From Paracoccaceae bacterium (GTDB taxonomy: Bacteria > Pseudomonadota > Alphaproteobacteria > Rhodobacterales > Rhodobacteraceae): a DNA stretch of 51,531 nt. Positions 1 to 7,642 of the stretch are shown here, in pieces. Location: NCBI GenBank assembly GCA_009773375.1, contig WRPH01000033.1:28845-80375 (forward strand), given 5' to 3'. Every line of letters begins with the position of its first letter. Position 1 is the stretch's first letter. The notes below the pieces were generated by a model that saw only the letters and a list, made by a program, of their open reading frames with translations, did not search any database and was not told the origin of the DNA. A program made the position numbers and the translations under genes.

Positions 1-2
1 TG

Positions 3-695
3 GTGAAGGCGGTGGACAAGATCATCGCCAAGGGCAAGAAGATTGCCGCCCACATGCTGGAAGCCGCCGAAGGCGACATCGTGTTTGAGGACGGCAAGTT
101 TCAGGTGACTGGCACCGACAAGGCCAAGACTTTTGGCGAGATTGCCTTTTCAGCCTATGTTCCGCACAACTATCCGCTGGAAACGCTGGAGCCGGGGCTG
201 GAGGAAACCTCGTTCTACGATCCGGCAAACTTCACCTATCCGGCGGGGGCCTATGCCTGCGAGGTGGAGGTTGATCCCGAAACCGGGCAGGTTTCGGTGT
301 GTTCATTCACTTGCGCCGACGATTTCGGCAATGTGATGAACCCGATGATCGTGGAAGGTCAGGTGCATGGCGGCGTGGGCCAAGGCATCGGGCAGGCGTT
401 GCTGGAAAATACCAGCTATGACGAAAACGGTCAGCTTCTGTCGGGCAGCTATATGGATTACGCGATGCCGCGCGCCGAGGATGTGCCGTTCTACACGGTG
501 GATCACAGCTGCGTCACGGCTTGCACCCATAACCCGTTGGGGGTGAAGGGCTGTGGCGAGGCCGGGGCGATTGGCAGCCCGCCTGCGGTGGTCAACGCGG
601 TGATCGACGCGCTGCAACGTGGCGGTTACAAACACGTCAAACATATCGACATGCCGGTCTCGCCTGCGCGGGTCTGGGCGGCGATCAACGGTTAA
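3..695 (+). CDS. coxL: Aerobic CO dehydrogenase-type molybdopterin hydroxylase, large subunit (3' part)
   Basis: The gene runs in from the left edge; only about the last 230 residues of a family usually near 780 are visible, so the start and the active-site loop that separates true CO dehydrogenase from relatives are missing. The C-terminal molybdenum-cofactor part is clear: a [15 protein letters not shown] segment at about residues 118-132 and a [18 protein letters not shown] segment near 180-197. This is the xanthine dehydrogenase/CoxL family, which oxidises CO or a small hydroxylatable substrate in the cytoplasm. The medium (FAD) subunit gene follows after 12 bases, as in cox operons. Whether the substrate is CO cannot be decided from this fragment. 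Confidence 0.85.
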   Translation: MKAVDKIIAKGKKIAAHMLEAAEGDIVFEDGKFQVTGTDKAKTFGEIAFSAYVPHNYPLETLEPGLEETSFYDPANFTYPAGAYACEVEVDPETGQVSVCSFTCADDFGNVMNPMIVEGQVHGGVGQGIGQALLENTSYDENGQLLSGSYMDYAMPRAEDVPFYTVDHSCVTACTHNPLGVKGCGEAGAIGSPPAVVNAVIDALQRGGYKHVKHIDMPVSPARVWAAING

Positions 696-707
696 GGGGG
701 AAAAGCG

Positions 708-1493
708 ATGTATGACTTTGAGTTCGTGAAGCCTTCTTCGATTGCCGAGGCCGCCAAGGCCTTGGCTGCCGATGGGGCGCAAGCCTTGTCGGGCGGGCAA
801 ACCTTGCTGCCGACGATGAAGCAACGGCTGGCAGCGCCCGGCACTTTGGTCAGCCTGACCGGGATTGCCGAGATGCAGGGCGTTTGCCTTAGTGATGGCG
901 GGCTGCATATCGGCGGGGCTACGCCGCATGCGGTGGTGGCGGCGCAGGCCAAGCCGCATTACCCGGCGCTGGCGGCTTTGGCCGGTGGTATCGGCGATCC
1001 GGCAGTGCGTAACCGTGGCACCATCGGCGGCTCGATTGCCAACAATGATCCGGCGGCGTGCTATCCGTCGGCGGTTCTGGCCTCGGGCGCGACGGTTGTG
1101 ACCAACAAGCGCAAGATCGCGGCGGATGACTACTTTCAGGGCATGTTCACCACCGCGCTGGAGGAGGGCGAGTTCGTGATCGAAGTGCGCTTCCCGATCC
1201 CGCAAAAGGCCGCCTATGTGAAGTTCAACCAACCCGCCAGCCGCTTCGCGCTGACCGGGGTGTTTGTGGCAAAGTTCGCCGATGGCGTGCGGGTGGCGGT
1301 GACGGGGGCGTCGAACGACGGCGTGTTCCGCTGGGCAGAGGCTGAAGCGGCGCTGTCGGCCGATTTCCGCGCCGAGGCAATTGCCGGGCTGGTGGTGGAT
1401 GGCTCTGACATGATCAGCGATCTGCACGGCAGCGGCGCGTATCGTGCCAATCTGGTGAAGGTGCTGACCGGGCGCGCGGTTTCGGCGGCATGA
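708..1493 (+). CDS. coxM: CO dehydrogenase-type medium subunit, FAD-binding
   Basis: The 261-residue protein has the two FAD-binding signatures of the CoxM / xanthine dehydrogenase middle subunit: SGGQT at residues 28-32 and TIGGS at 105-109, followed by NNDPAACYP. It passes electrons from the small iron-sulfur subunit of the hydroxylase to the acceptor. A purine-rich ribosome-binding stretch (GGGGGAAAA) precedes the ATG. It is the last gene of the operon; a strong hairpin terminator lies 18 bases beyond its stop. The small iron-sulfur subunit gene is not visible and would lie to the left of the window. The length is normal for the family. Confidence 0.87.
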   Translation: MYDFEFVKPSSIAEAAKALAADGAQALSGGQTLLPTMKQRLAAPGTLVSLTGIAEMQGVCLSDGGLHIGGATPHAVVAAQAKPHYPALAALAGGIGDPAVRNRGTIGGSIANNDPAACYPSAVLASGATVVTNKRKIAADDYFQGMFTTALEEGEFVIEVRFPIPQKAAYVKFNQPASRFALTGVFVAKFADGVRVAVTGASNDGVFRWAEAEAALSADFRAEAIAGLVVDGSDMISDLHGSGAYRANLVKVLTGRAVSAA

Positions 1494-1510
1494 CATTTTG
1501 AAATTGGTGA

Positions 1511-1538
1511 AAGGCCCCGGATTTCCGGGGCCTTTTGT
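1511..1538 (+). terminator. Rho-independent terminator after coxM
   Basis: Perfect 11-bp stem AAGGCCCCGGA / TCCGGGGCCTT with a two-base TT loop, followed by TT then G. It sits 18 bases after the coxM stop and ends the cox operon. Confidence 0.85.
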
Positions 1539-1584
1539 CATGGCGGTGTTAACTTGCCCTGCCAGGTTGCCGCATATCTTGGGC

Positions 1585-1612
1585 TTGCCAGTGCGCAAGC
1601 GCCAGATATAGT
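1585..1612 (+). promoter_or_regulatory. Candidate sigma-70 promoter for a small RNA
   Basis: TTGCCA (1585-1590), 16 bases, then TATAGT (1607-1612). The predicted start is near 1619. It lies in the gap between the coxM terminator and the HNH gene, and a separate strong terminator lies about 180 bases downstream. Confidence 0.45.
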
Positions 1613-1618
1613 CGGGGA

Positions 1619-1798
1619 AATGGGGCGGCAGCTTAACGCCCCACACTGCGAAGCGGTGGGTTCGGATGGGAGTGGCTCTCGGAATGAACGGTGGCAGGGG
1701 TATTTTCGGCTGGCAACGGCAGCGAGGTGGCTGCGGCTGGGCTGTGGGTGCAAGACAATCAGCAAGGATGCGGCGCGTGTTGGACACGCGCTTTTTTT
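1619..1798 (+). ncRNA. Candidate structured small RNA (about 180 nt)
   Basis: This stretch of the 339-base gap 1494-1832 looks like a short independent transcription unit: promoter-like hexamers just upstream, a 7-bp hairpin TGGGGCG / CGCCCCA (1621-1627 / 1637-1643), a second hairpin CACTGC-GAA-GCGGTG (1644-1658), and a terminator with an 8-bp stem and seven T. No convincing protein reading frame is confined to it; open frames here run into the HNH gene or lie antisense. I could not match it to tmRNA, SRP RNA, RNase P or a known riboswitch by their conserved motifs. An alternative is a 5' leader of the HNH gene with early termination. Confidence 0.4.
1773..1798 (+). terminator. Rho-independent terminator upstream of the HNH gene
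   Basis: GCGCGTGT (1773-1780), loop TGG, ACACGCGC (1784-1791), then seven T (1792-1798). The T tract makes it directional for the plus strand. It lies 34 bases before the HNH start codon, so it ends a different transcript or attenuates the HNH gene. Confidence 0.85.
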
Positions 1799-1832
1799 AT
1801 GCCTTGGGCTTGGGTTGCGGCGGGGGGATGGC

Positions 1833-2399
1833 ATGAACATCCCGGTGGCAAATTTGCGGACGCTGGTGCTGAATGCCGATATGCAGCCGCTGAGCTGGGC
1901 ACCACTGTCGGTCTGGAGCTGGCAGGAAGCTTTCGTTGCGGTGATCCAGGACCGGGTTATCCAGGTCAAGACCTATGACGATGTGGTGGTGCATTCGGCG
2001 GCGCGGGCGTTTGAAGTGCCGGCGGTGGTGGCGCTGAAAAGCTATCGCAAGCGGCGGAAGGTGGCGTTTACCCGCTATCATGTGTTCTTGCGCGATGAAT
2101 TTACCTGCCAGTATTGCGGCAACCGCTTTGAAGCGCGCGATCTGACCTTTGATCATGTGATCCCAAGGGCGAAGGGTGGGGCCTCGACCTGGAGCAATAT
2201 CGTCGCCTGCTGCGGGCAGGACAATCTGCGCAAGGGCTGCCGCACGCCCGCCGAGGCGCGGATGAAGCTGCTGCGCCGCCCCGTCGAACCGACGCCGATG
2301 CAGCTGGATGCGGTGGCACGGCGGGTGCCACGACCGAAAGAGCAGCTGCACCAGACCTGGATGGACTTTCTGTATTGGGACAGCGCGCTGGAGCTTTAA
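1833..2399 (+). CDS. HNH endonuclease family protein
   Basis: The 188-residue protein has a C-terminal HNH domain: a CQYC zinc knuckle at 92-95, the DHV catalytic segment at 107-109, N122, and further cysteines at 126, 127 and 136. HNH proteins of this size are cytoplasmic metal-dependent nucleases of often unknown role, common as single genes in Rhodobacterales. The ATG at 1833 is chosen because a G-rich tract lies just upstream and the longer frame would run through the terminator at 1773-1798. It meets arsJ tail to tail, overlapping by four bases. No restriction or phage genes are adjacent, so its role is not given by context. Confidence 0.8.
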   Translation: MNIPVANLRTLVLNADMQPLSWAPLSVWSWQEAFVAVIQDRVIQVKTYDDVVVHSAARAFEVPAVVALKSYRKRRKVAFTRYHVFLRDEFTCQYCGNRFEARDLTFDHVIPRAKGGASTWSNIVACCGQDNLRKGCRTPAEARMKLLRRPVEPTPMQLDAVARRVPRPKEQLHQTWMDFLYWDSALEL

Positions 2400-3616
2400 G
2401 CCGCCAGCCGCCGCATCGCAGCCCAGCTTGCCGTTGCCATCAGGCCTGCGGTCAGCAAACAGAGCGGCAGGCCGCCGTACTGGTAGCTGAGCCCCGACAG
2501 CAGGGTGCCCAGCAACCGCCCGGCCGCGTTGGCCATGTAGTAGAACCCCACGTCCTGCGTGACCCGTTCGGCGGTGCTGAAGGCGAGGATCAGGTAGGAA
2601 TGCAGCGAGGAGTTCAACGCGAAGATATAGCCGAACAGCAACAGCCCCAGCACGAGGCTGACGGTCAGCCAAAGCGCCGGGGCGGGGCTGAACGCGGCGA
2701 GGGCTGCGAGGGCGAGGGGGATCGGCACCAGCCAGCCGGCGAGGCGTTGGGCTTTGGCGATGATCTGGGCTTGCGTCAGCGATTTGGCGGCGAGCAGGCG
2801 GGGGGCTGCGGCTTGCACCGCGCCATAGGCGATGATCCACGCCGCCATGAAACCGCCGATCAGAAAGAACGCGGCGCGGCGGCTGTCGGGGCTGCCGTCG
2901 GACAGCACTGCCTGAAAATAGATCGGGATGCCGACGACAAACCAGACATCGCGCGCGCCAAACAGGAACAGCCGGGCCAGCGACAGGCGGTTGATCTTGG
3001 CGTTTCTGGACCAGACCGAGGTGAATTTGGCCGACTTGTTGCCAGTAGGCAGGCCCTTGGGCAAAAACAGCATGACCGCGACAAGGATCAGCGCCAGCAC
3101 GGCGGCCATCGCCCAGATCGCCGCCTGAAAGCCTGCGGTGGCGAGCAAGGCCGCGCCGATGAAAAAACCGGCGCCTTTCACCGCGTTCTTTGATCCGGTG
3201 AGCGCTGCCACCCAGCGGAACAAGCCATCACCTGCGGGGGCCAGCAGCTTGACGGCTGATTTGGAGGACATTTTCGCCAGGTCTTTGGCGATGCCCGACA
3301 GACCCTGCACGGCCATCACGAAGGCGACCGAGGCGGCGACGCTCCAGCCCGGATCAAGCAGAGCCAACGCAGATAGGGCGGCGATTTGCAGGATCAGCCC
3401 GGCGTAAAGCGTGCTGGCAAGGCCGAAGCGGGCGGCGATCCAGCCTGCGGCGAGGTTGGTGACGATGCCTGCCAGCTCATACAGCAGAAACAGCCACGCC
3501 AGTTGCAGCGCGGAAAAACCGAGGCCGTTGAAATGCAACAGCACCAGCATCCGCAACGCGCCGTCCGACAGCATGAAGGCCCAATAGGCGGCGGTGACGG
3601 CGGCGTAGGCTCTCAT
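2396..3616 (-). CDS. arsJ: ArsJ-type organoarsenical efflux MFS transporter
   Basis: The 406-residue, strongly hydrophobic major facilitator protein has about twelve membrane segments and matches the ArsJ group, which exports 1-arseno-3-phosphoglycerate made by a dedicated glyceraldehyde-3-phosphate dehydrogenase. The assignment rests on the protein's character and above all on context: the gene overlaps the GAPDH gene by four bases (ATGA), and an arsR-arsC fusion and arsA lie upstream on the same strand. Start ATG at 3616 is chosen for that coupling; a longer frame is possible but would lie inside GAPDH. Last gene of the operon, convergent with the HNH gene. Confidence 0.85.
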   Translation of the reverse strand: MRAYAAVTAAYWAFMLSDGALRMLVLLHFNGLGFSALQLAWLFLLYELAGIVTNLAAGWIAARFGLASTLYAGLILQIAALSALALLDPGWSVAASVAFVMAVQGLSGIAKDLAKMSSKSAVKLLAPAGDGLFRWVAALTGSKNAVKGAGFFIGAALLATAGFQAAIWAMAAVLALILVAVMLFLPKGLPTGNKSAKFTSVWSRNAKINRLSLARLFLFGARDVWFVVGIPIYFQAVLSDGSPDSRRAAFFLIGGFMAAWIIAYGAVQAAAPRLLAAKSLTQAQIIAKAQRLAGWLVPIPLALAALAAFSPAPALWLTVSLVLGLLLFGYIFALNSSLHSYLILAFSTAERVTQDVGFYYMANAAGRLLGTLLSGLSYQYGGLPLCLLTAGLMATASWAAMRRLAA

Positions 3617-4623
3617 AGCGACTGCGCCACCATGCGGGTGATGTCGGCCAGACGGCAGGCGTAGCCCCATTCGTTGTCATACCACGCATAGATTTTTACC
3701 TGCGTTCCGGCGATGACCATGGTGGAGCCTGCGTCGATGATCGACGACCTTGGGTCATTGACATAATCTGTGGAAACCAGCGGGCGCGGCTCATAGCCGA
3801 GAATGCCTTTCAGCGGGCCTTCGGCGGCGGCCTTGAACAGGGCGTTGACCTCTTCCACCGTGGTTTCGCGCGCGACTTCAAACACGCAATCCGTCAGCGA
3901 AGCGTTCAGCAGCGGCACGCGAACGGCGTGGCCGTTGAGGCGGCCTTTCAGTTCGGGGTAGATCAGGGTGATGGCGGTGGCCGACCCGGTGGAGGTCGGG
4001 ATCAGGTTCATCAGCGCCGAACGGGCGCGGCGCATGTCTTTGGCGGGGCGGTCCACGATGGTTTGGGTGTTGGTCACATCATGGATGGTGGTGATCGAGC
4101 CGTGGCGGATGCCGATCGACTCGTGGATCACCTTGACCACCGGGGCGAGGCAATTGGTGGTGCAACTGGCGGCGGTGATCAGGTCATGCCGGGTCGGGTC
4201 GTAATCGGTGTGGTTGATGCCGTAGACAAGGTTCAACGCGCCGCCGTCCTTGACCGGGGCAGACACCACGACTTTTTTCACCCCGGCAGCATAGTAAGGC
4301 GCGACTTTGGCGGCAGTTTTGAAGACGCCGGTGCAATCGATCACCAGATCAACGCCCAGTTCGGCAAGGGGCAGAGCCTCGATGGTCTTGGCTTGGGTCA
4401 GCCGGATCTGCTGGCCGTTCAGGGTCAGGCTTTCGGCGTCATGCGTGATATCGGCCTTCCAGCGGCCATGCACGGAATCGAATTCCATCAGCAGGGCATG
4501 CTGTTCGGGGCTGCCTGCGGGGTCGTTGATCAGCACGATCTGGCCGCCTGCGCCGCTGTCGATCAGATCGCGCAGCGCGAGTTTGCCGATGCGGCCAAGG
4601 CCGTTCAAAGCGATACGGGGCAT
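3613..4623 (-). CDS. ArsJ-associated glyceraldehyde-3-phosphate dehydrogenase
   Basis: The 336-residue protein is a complete GAPDH: NAD-binding GLGRIG near residues 8-13, catalytic Cys154 in the SCTTNC motif and His181. In ars operons such an enzyme uses arsenate in place of phosphate, forming 1-arseno-3-phosphoglycerate, which ArsJ exports. It overlaps arsJ by four bases and follows the arsR-arsC fusion after nine bases, so it is co-transcribed and translationally coupled. A glycolytic or Calvin-cycle GAPDH would not be expected here; the arsenate role is inferred from context. The length and active-site residues are normal. Confidence 0.88.
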   Translation of the reverse strand: MPRIALNGLGRIGKLALRDLIDSGAGGQIVLINDPAGSPEQHALLMEFDSVHGRWKADITHDAESLTLNGQQIRLTQAKTIEALPLAELGVDLVIDCTGVFKTAAKVAPYYAAGVKKVVVSAPVKDGGALNLVYGINHTDYDPTRHDLITAASCTTNCLAPVVKVIHESIGIRHGSITTIHDVTNTQTIVDRPAKDMRRARSALMNLIPTSTGSATAITLIYPELKGRLNGHAVRVPLLNASLTDCVFEVARETTVEEVNALFKAAAEGPLKGILGYEPRPLVSTDYVNDPRSSIIDAGSTMVIAGTQVKIYAWYDNEWGYACRLADITRMVAQSL

Positions 4624-4632
4624 GGTGGCTCC

Positions 4633-5445
4633 TTAGTCCTGACCGATGTCGTCAAGGCGGTGTTGCAGGGCAAGCCGGTCGATCTGGTCAATCGACAGCG
4701 CGGCGAAGGCAGTGAGACGTTTGTGCAAGGCGGCGTAGACGTTGGCGAAGGCCAGCGCCTTTTCGGCATCGGTGCCGGTGGCCTTGACCGGATCGGGCAG
4801 GCCCCAATGCGCGGTCAGCGGCGCACCCGGCCACGGCGCGCATTCTTCCGACGCGGCCGTATCGCAGACGGTAAAGACGAAATCCATCTTCGGCGCCTCC
4901 GGGGTTTCAAATTCGGAAATATGCTTGGAGCGCAGGGTGGTTACGTCGTGCCCGGCGCGTTGCAGCACCGCAACCGCATAGGGGTTGAGCTGGCTGCCGG
5001 GGCGGGTTCCGGCCGAATACGCCTTGAAGCGCCAGCCGCCCAGATCGTTCAGGATCGCTTCGGCAAAGATCGAACGAGCAGAGTTGCCCGAGCAGATGAA
5101 CAGCACGTTATAGGGGGCGTGGGACATGGCGGATTTTGCCTCAGACGGGATCAGATCGGGGCGGCTGCGGCCGCAATCGGCGAAAAGATACGATACCAGC
5201 GCCGCCGCGCGATCCAGCCGGACGCTGTAATAGAGCGAACGGCCCTCGCGGGTGGCGGCGATCAAGCCGGCACTTTCCAGATCGGCAAGATGGTGCGACA
5301 GGGTGTTTGGCTTCATGGTCAGGCTATCGGCAATCTCGGTTGGCCGCACCCCTTGCGGGGCGTGCCGCATGAGCAGGCGAAACACCGCAAGGCGTCCGGG
5401 GTGGCCGAGACTGGCGAAAATCGGGCTGGCGTCATTCATTTCCAT
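4633..5445 (-). CDS. arsR/arsC: ArsR repressor fused to ArsC-type arsenate reductase
   Basis: One 270-residue chain joins two proteins. Residues 1-100 are a winged-helix ArsR repressor (recognition helix near 45-57, PNTLSHHL). Residues 112-270 are a low-molecular-weight phosphatase-fold arsenate reductase with C118-SGNSA-R124 (CX5R loop) and paired C194 and C202. The ELCVC arsenite-binding motif of classical ArsR is absent; C91 is the only cysteine in the sensor part. The fusion should reduce arsenate to arsenite and repress its own operon, possibly sensing through C91. It is followed after nine bases by GAPDH. Fused ArsR-LMWP proteins are known, so this is unusual rather than new. Confidence 0.88.
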   Translation of the reverse strand: MEMNDASPIFASLGHPGRLAVFRLLMRHAPQGVRPTEIADSLTMKPNTLSHHLADLESAGLIAATREGRSLYYSVRLDRAAALVSYLFADCGRSRPDLIPSEAKSAMSHAPYNVLFICSGNSARSIFAEAILNDLGGWRFKAYSAGTRPGSQLNPYAVAVLQRAGHDVTTLRSKHISEFETPEAPKMDFVFTVCDTAASEECAPWPGAPLTAHWGLPDPVKATGTDAEKALAFANVYAALHKRLTAFAALSIDQIDRLALQHRLDDIGQD

Positions 5446-5447
5446 AA

Positions 5448-5463
5448 TTCAGGAATAATAGAA
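5448..5463 (-). promoter_or_regulatory. Possible ArsR operator
   Basis: A short AT-rich dyad, TTC-N10-GAA, lies immediately upstream of the arsR-arsC fusion in an otherwise GC-rich region. The position and base composition fit an ArsR-family operator, but the symmetry is weak. Confidence 0.3.
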
Positions 5464-5497
5464 ATGATTGCGCCTGCCAAGTGAAGCTTTTGTAACG

Positions 5498-7246
5498 TCA
5501 GCTTTGGTCTAACAGGCGCTGAATGCCAATGATCGGATCAGAGGCGAAGGGCAGCACATAGGCGCGTTTCGCCAGACCGGCCTGCACGCGGGCAATCTGT
5601 GCCACCTCGCCGCGCATGCGCTGGCGCAGCAGCGGGTCTTGGGTTTGCGTCGCGGCCATCGAGCGGTTGATCACCCAGGCATAGGGTTCAATCCCGGCGC
5701 GGCGCAGATCGTCTTGCAGGGCGGCGGCTTCGGAAACCGGGGTGGTTTCGGGCAGGGTGACAAGCACGATGCGGGTGTAATCGGGGTCTTGCAGCCGCAT
5801 CAGTGGCGTTGTGACCTTGCCGGGGCTGTCGGCATCAAGGTGGCGGGTCATCTGGCGGTGATAGGCGCCGGTGGCATCCAGCAGCAGCAGGGTGTGGCCA
5901 GTTGGGGCGGTATCGATCACCACGAAGGCCGATCGCGCCTCGGCCACGGTGCGGGAAAATGCGTGGAACACCGCGACCTCTTCGGTGCAGGGCGAGGCCA
6001 GATCCTCCAGCAGCAGGGCGCGGCCCTGATCATCCAGACCCTGGCCCTTGCTGGCCATGATCTTGTCGATGTAGCGGGCGGTTTCGGCCTGCGGGTCGAT
6101 GCGGTCAACGGTCAGGCCGGGCATGCTGCCATCGACGACAAAGCTGAGATGCGCTGCGGGATCGGTGGTGGTCAGATGCACGGCATGGCCGCGTTTGGCC
6201 AGACCGACTGCGATGGCGGCGGCAAGGGTAGTCTTGCCGACGCCCCCTTTGCCCATCACCATGATCAGGCCCCGGTTGGGCTGCGCCAGATCGTCGATCA
6301 TCTTGTCGATGCCGTCGATTTGCGGGCGGGCGATGGTCTGTGTTGAGGGCGCGGTCTGCGCGGCGGGCTGCAACAGCGCGCGCAGGGCGGGCAGGCCGAC
6401 CATGTCAAAGCCGCGCAAAGCCACGTCGAGCCGGGGCAGGTGGGCCAGATTATCGGGCAGGCCGGCCAGAGCTTGCGCCTGATCGCGTTCCAGTGCGGCT
6501 GCGACCGCATCGGTCGGGTCGGTGGCATGAAAGACGCCGTTTACTGCCAATAGCTGGTTGGCAAGACCAAGTGCGAGCAGCTCACCCGCCGTCCTGCCCG
6601 CCTCGCGCACAGCGCCACGATCGGCGCGGGTGACCAGAACGATCGTGGTTTGCGCGGCATCCGACAGCGCGGCAAGGGCGGCGCGAAAGCGGGTTTCCTG
6701 CATCTTCAACCCGGAATGCGGCCCAAGGCAGGACGCGCCGCGATCATTGTCTTGCAGAAAGCCGGTCCAGGCCTTGGGCAGGCTGAGCAGGCGCAGGGTG
6801 TGGCCGGTGGGGGCGGTATCAAAAATCACATGATCAAACCGCGCCGAATCTGCGCCGAGCAGGCCGACAAAGGCGTCAAAGGCGGCGATTTCGGTGGTGC
6901 AGGCACCCGAGAGCTGCTCGCGCACGGTGGCTTTTTCGGCAGCATCCGCGGATGGGCCAAGCTGTTCCAGCACGCGGGCGCGGTAGTCTTCCGATGCGGC
7001 CTCGGGGTCGATATTGGCGGCCCAGAGGTTCGCCACGCCGGGGACCCTCGCCGGCTGATCGGTCAGGGGGGTGGCCAGCATCTCATCCAGATTGGAGGCG
7101 GGATCGGTGCTGACCAGCAACACCCTGCGGCCCTGATCCGCCAAAGCGATGGCTATGGCACAGCTGAGCGAGGTTTTGCCGACGCCGCCCTTGCCGGTGA
7201 AAAACAAGAAACGCGAGGGCGATTGCAGCAGGGCGGGCAGGGTCAT
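5498..7246 (-). CDS. arsA: Arsenical pump-driving ATPase ArsA
   Basis: The 582-residue protein is a tandem ATPase with two deviant Walker A loops, GKGGVGKT at 18-25 and 332-339, and two DTAPTGHT signatures near 143 and 445. The three cysteines that bind arsenite in ArsA are present: C116, C173 and C420. It would power export of arsenite through ArsB or a similar permease at the inner membrane. The start at 7246 has GGAAGG about ten bases upstream; an in-frame ATG 36 bases further up has no such site. The arsR-arsC fusion follows after 52 bases. No arsB, acr3 or arsD is in the window, which is odd for arsA. Confidence 0.9.
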   Translation of the reverse strand: MTLPALLQSPSRFLFFTGKGGVGKTSLSCAIAIALADQGRRVLLVSTDPASNLDEMLATPLTDQPARVPGVANLWAANIDPEAASEDYRARVLEQLGPSADAAEKATVREQLSGACTTEIAAFDAFVGLLGADSARFDHVIFDTAPTGHTLRLLSLPKAWTGFLQDNDRGASCLGPHSGLKMQETRFRAALAALSDAAQTTIVLVTRADRGAVREAGRTAGELLALGLANQLLAVNGVFHATDPTDAVAAALERDQAQALAGLPDNLAHLPRLDVALRGFDMVGLPALRALLQPAAQTAPSTQTIARPQIDGIDKMIDDLAQPNRGLIMVMGKGGVGKTTLAAAIAVGLAKRGHAVHLTTTDPAAHLSFVVDGSMPGLTVDRIDPQAETARYIDKIMASKGQGLDDQGRALLLEDLASPCTEEVAVFHAFSRTVAEARSAFVVIDTAPTGHTLLLLDATGAYHRQMTRHLDADSPGKVTTPLMRLQDPDYTRIVLVTLPETTPVSEAAALQDDLRRAGIEPYAWVINRSMAATQTQDPLLRQRMRGEVAQIARVQAGLAKRAYVLPFASDPIIGIQRLLDQS

Positions 7247-7354
7247 TTTTGCGTGGCCTTCCGGGATGTGGTGGCAGATCACCGCGTGCAGTTTGCCGCA
7301 GCGCCATGCGATGTCAACGACCCGTGCGGATTTGGCGCAGCGCTGCCGCAGCAG

Positions 7355-7392
7355 GGTTAATTCTGTGTCACAGTGGTTAATTGACTGTCACA
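7355..7392. repeat. Tandem direct repeat with 20-base period
   Basis: Two 18-base copies, GGTTAATT-CTG-TGTCACA (7355-7372) and GGTTAATT-GAC-TGTCACA (7375-7392), agree at 15 of 18 positions and lie exactly 20 bases apart, about two helical turns. This spacing suits a regulator binding cooperatively on one face of the DNA. CTGTCACA resembles a Pho-box half-site, but the Pho-box period of 11 is not met. Confidence 0.6.
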
Positions 7393-7534
7393 AAGGCTTT
7401 ATATCGCGCGGCGATGGCGCGGCGGCGAGAAATCTGGCAAAGCCTGCGATGGCGGCCTGGGGCAGAACCGGGTAGTATCGGAGTTCGGTGGATGGCCGCC
7501 GATGATCGGGAATATGCTGCCACGCAGCACGAGT

Positions 7535-7563
7535 TTCGGTTAGGCTGCATCGAGTGCTAGACT
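7535..7563 (+). promoter_or_regulatory. Candidate zwf promoter
   Basis: TTCGGT (7535-7540), 17 bases, TAGACT (7558-7563). The predicted start near 7570 puts the palindrome at 7593-7604 just downstream, in a position where a bound repressor would block transcription. Confidence 0.35.
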
Positions 7564-7592
7564 TGCCATCAACATGGCGGTAAAAGCGCATC

Positions 7593-7604
7593 GTTAGCGC
7601 TAAC
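7593..7604. promoter_or_regulatory. LacI-family-type operator upstream of zwf
   Basis: GTTAGCGCTAAC is a perfect 12-base palindrome with a central GC step, of the form used by many LacI-family sugar regulators in alphaproteobacteria. It lies 39 bases before the zwf start. A LacI-family gene next to glk (37417-38451) is one possible partner. Confidence 0.55.
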
Positions 7605-7642
7605 AGCGCCTCTGAATTCCGGCTCAAGCTGCGAGGTAAGCC

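Larger units (their letters stand above)
7247..7642. other. Intergenic region between divergent arsA and zwf
   Basis: This 396-base stretch has no credible gene. It holds a possible arsA promoter on the minus strand (TTGACA at 7317-7312, 17 bases, AAACTG), a two-copy direct repeat at 7355-7392, a possible zwf promoter at 7535-7563 and a perfect LacI-type palindrome at 7593-7604. Confidence 0.6.

Noticed and set aside
303..1787. 494-codon minus-strand frame opposite coxL/coxM
   Set aside because: Arg/His-rich antisense product with no domain; GC-rich DNA produces such frames opposite real genes.
1619..1798. 6S, SRP, tmRNA or RNase P RNA identity for the structured region
   Set aside because: The conserved motifs of tmRNA, SRP RNA and RNase P RNA are absent, and the two ends do not pair as in 6S RNA.
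3928..5484. 518-codon plus-strand frame opposite GAPDH and the ArsR-ArsC fusion
   Set aside because: Antisense shadow with Gly/Asp-rich composition; both minus-strand genes have full catalytic motifs.
7247..7282. Upstream ATG of arsA adding 12 residues
   Set aside because: No ribosome-binding site precedes it, whereas GGAAGG is well placed for the ATG at 7246, where the family N-terminus begins.
7355..7392. CtrA or Pho-box identity for the direct repeats
   Set aside because: The TTAA-N7-TTAA spacing of CtrA and the 11-base period of Pho boxes are not met.
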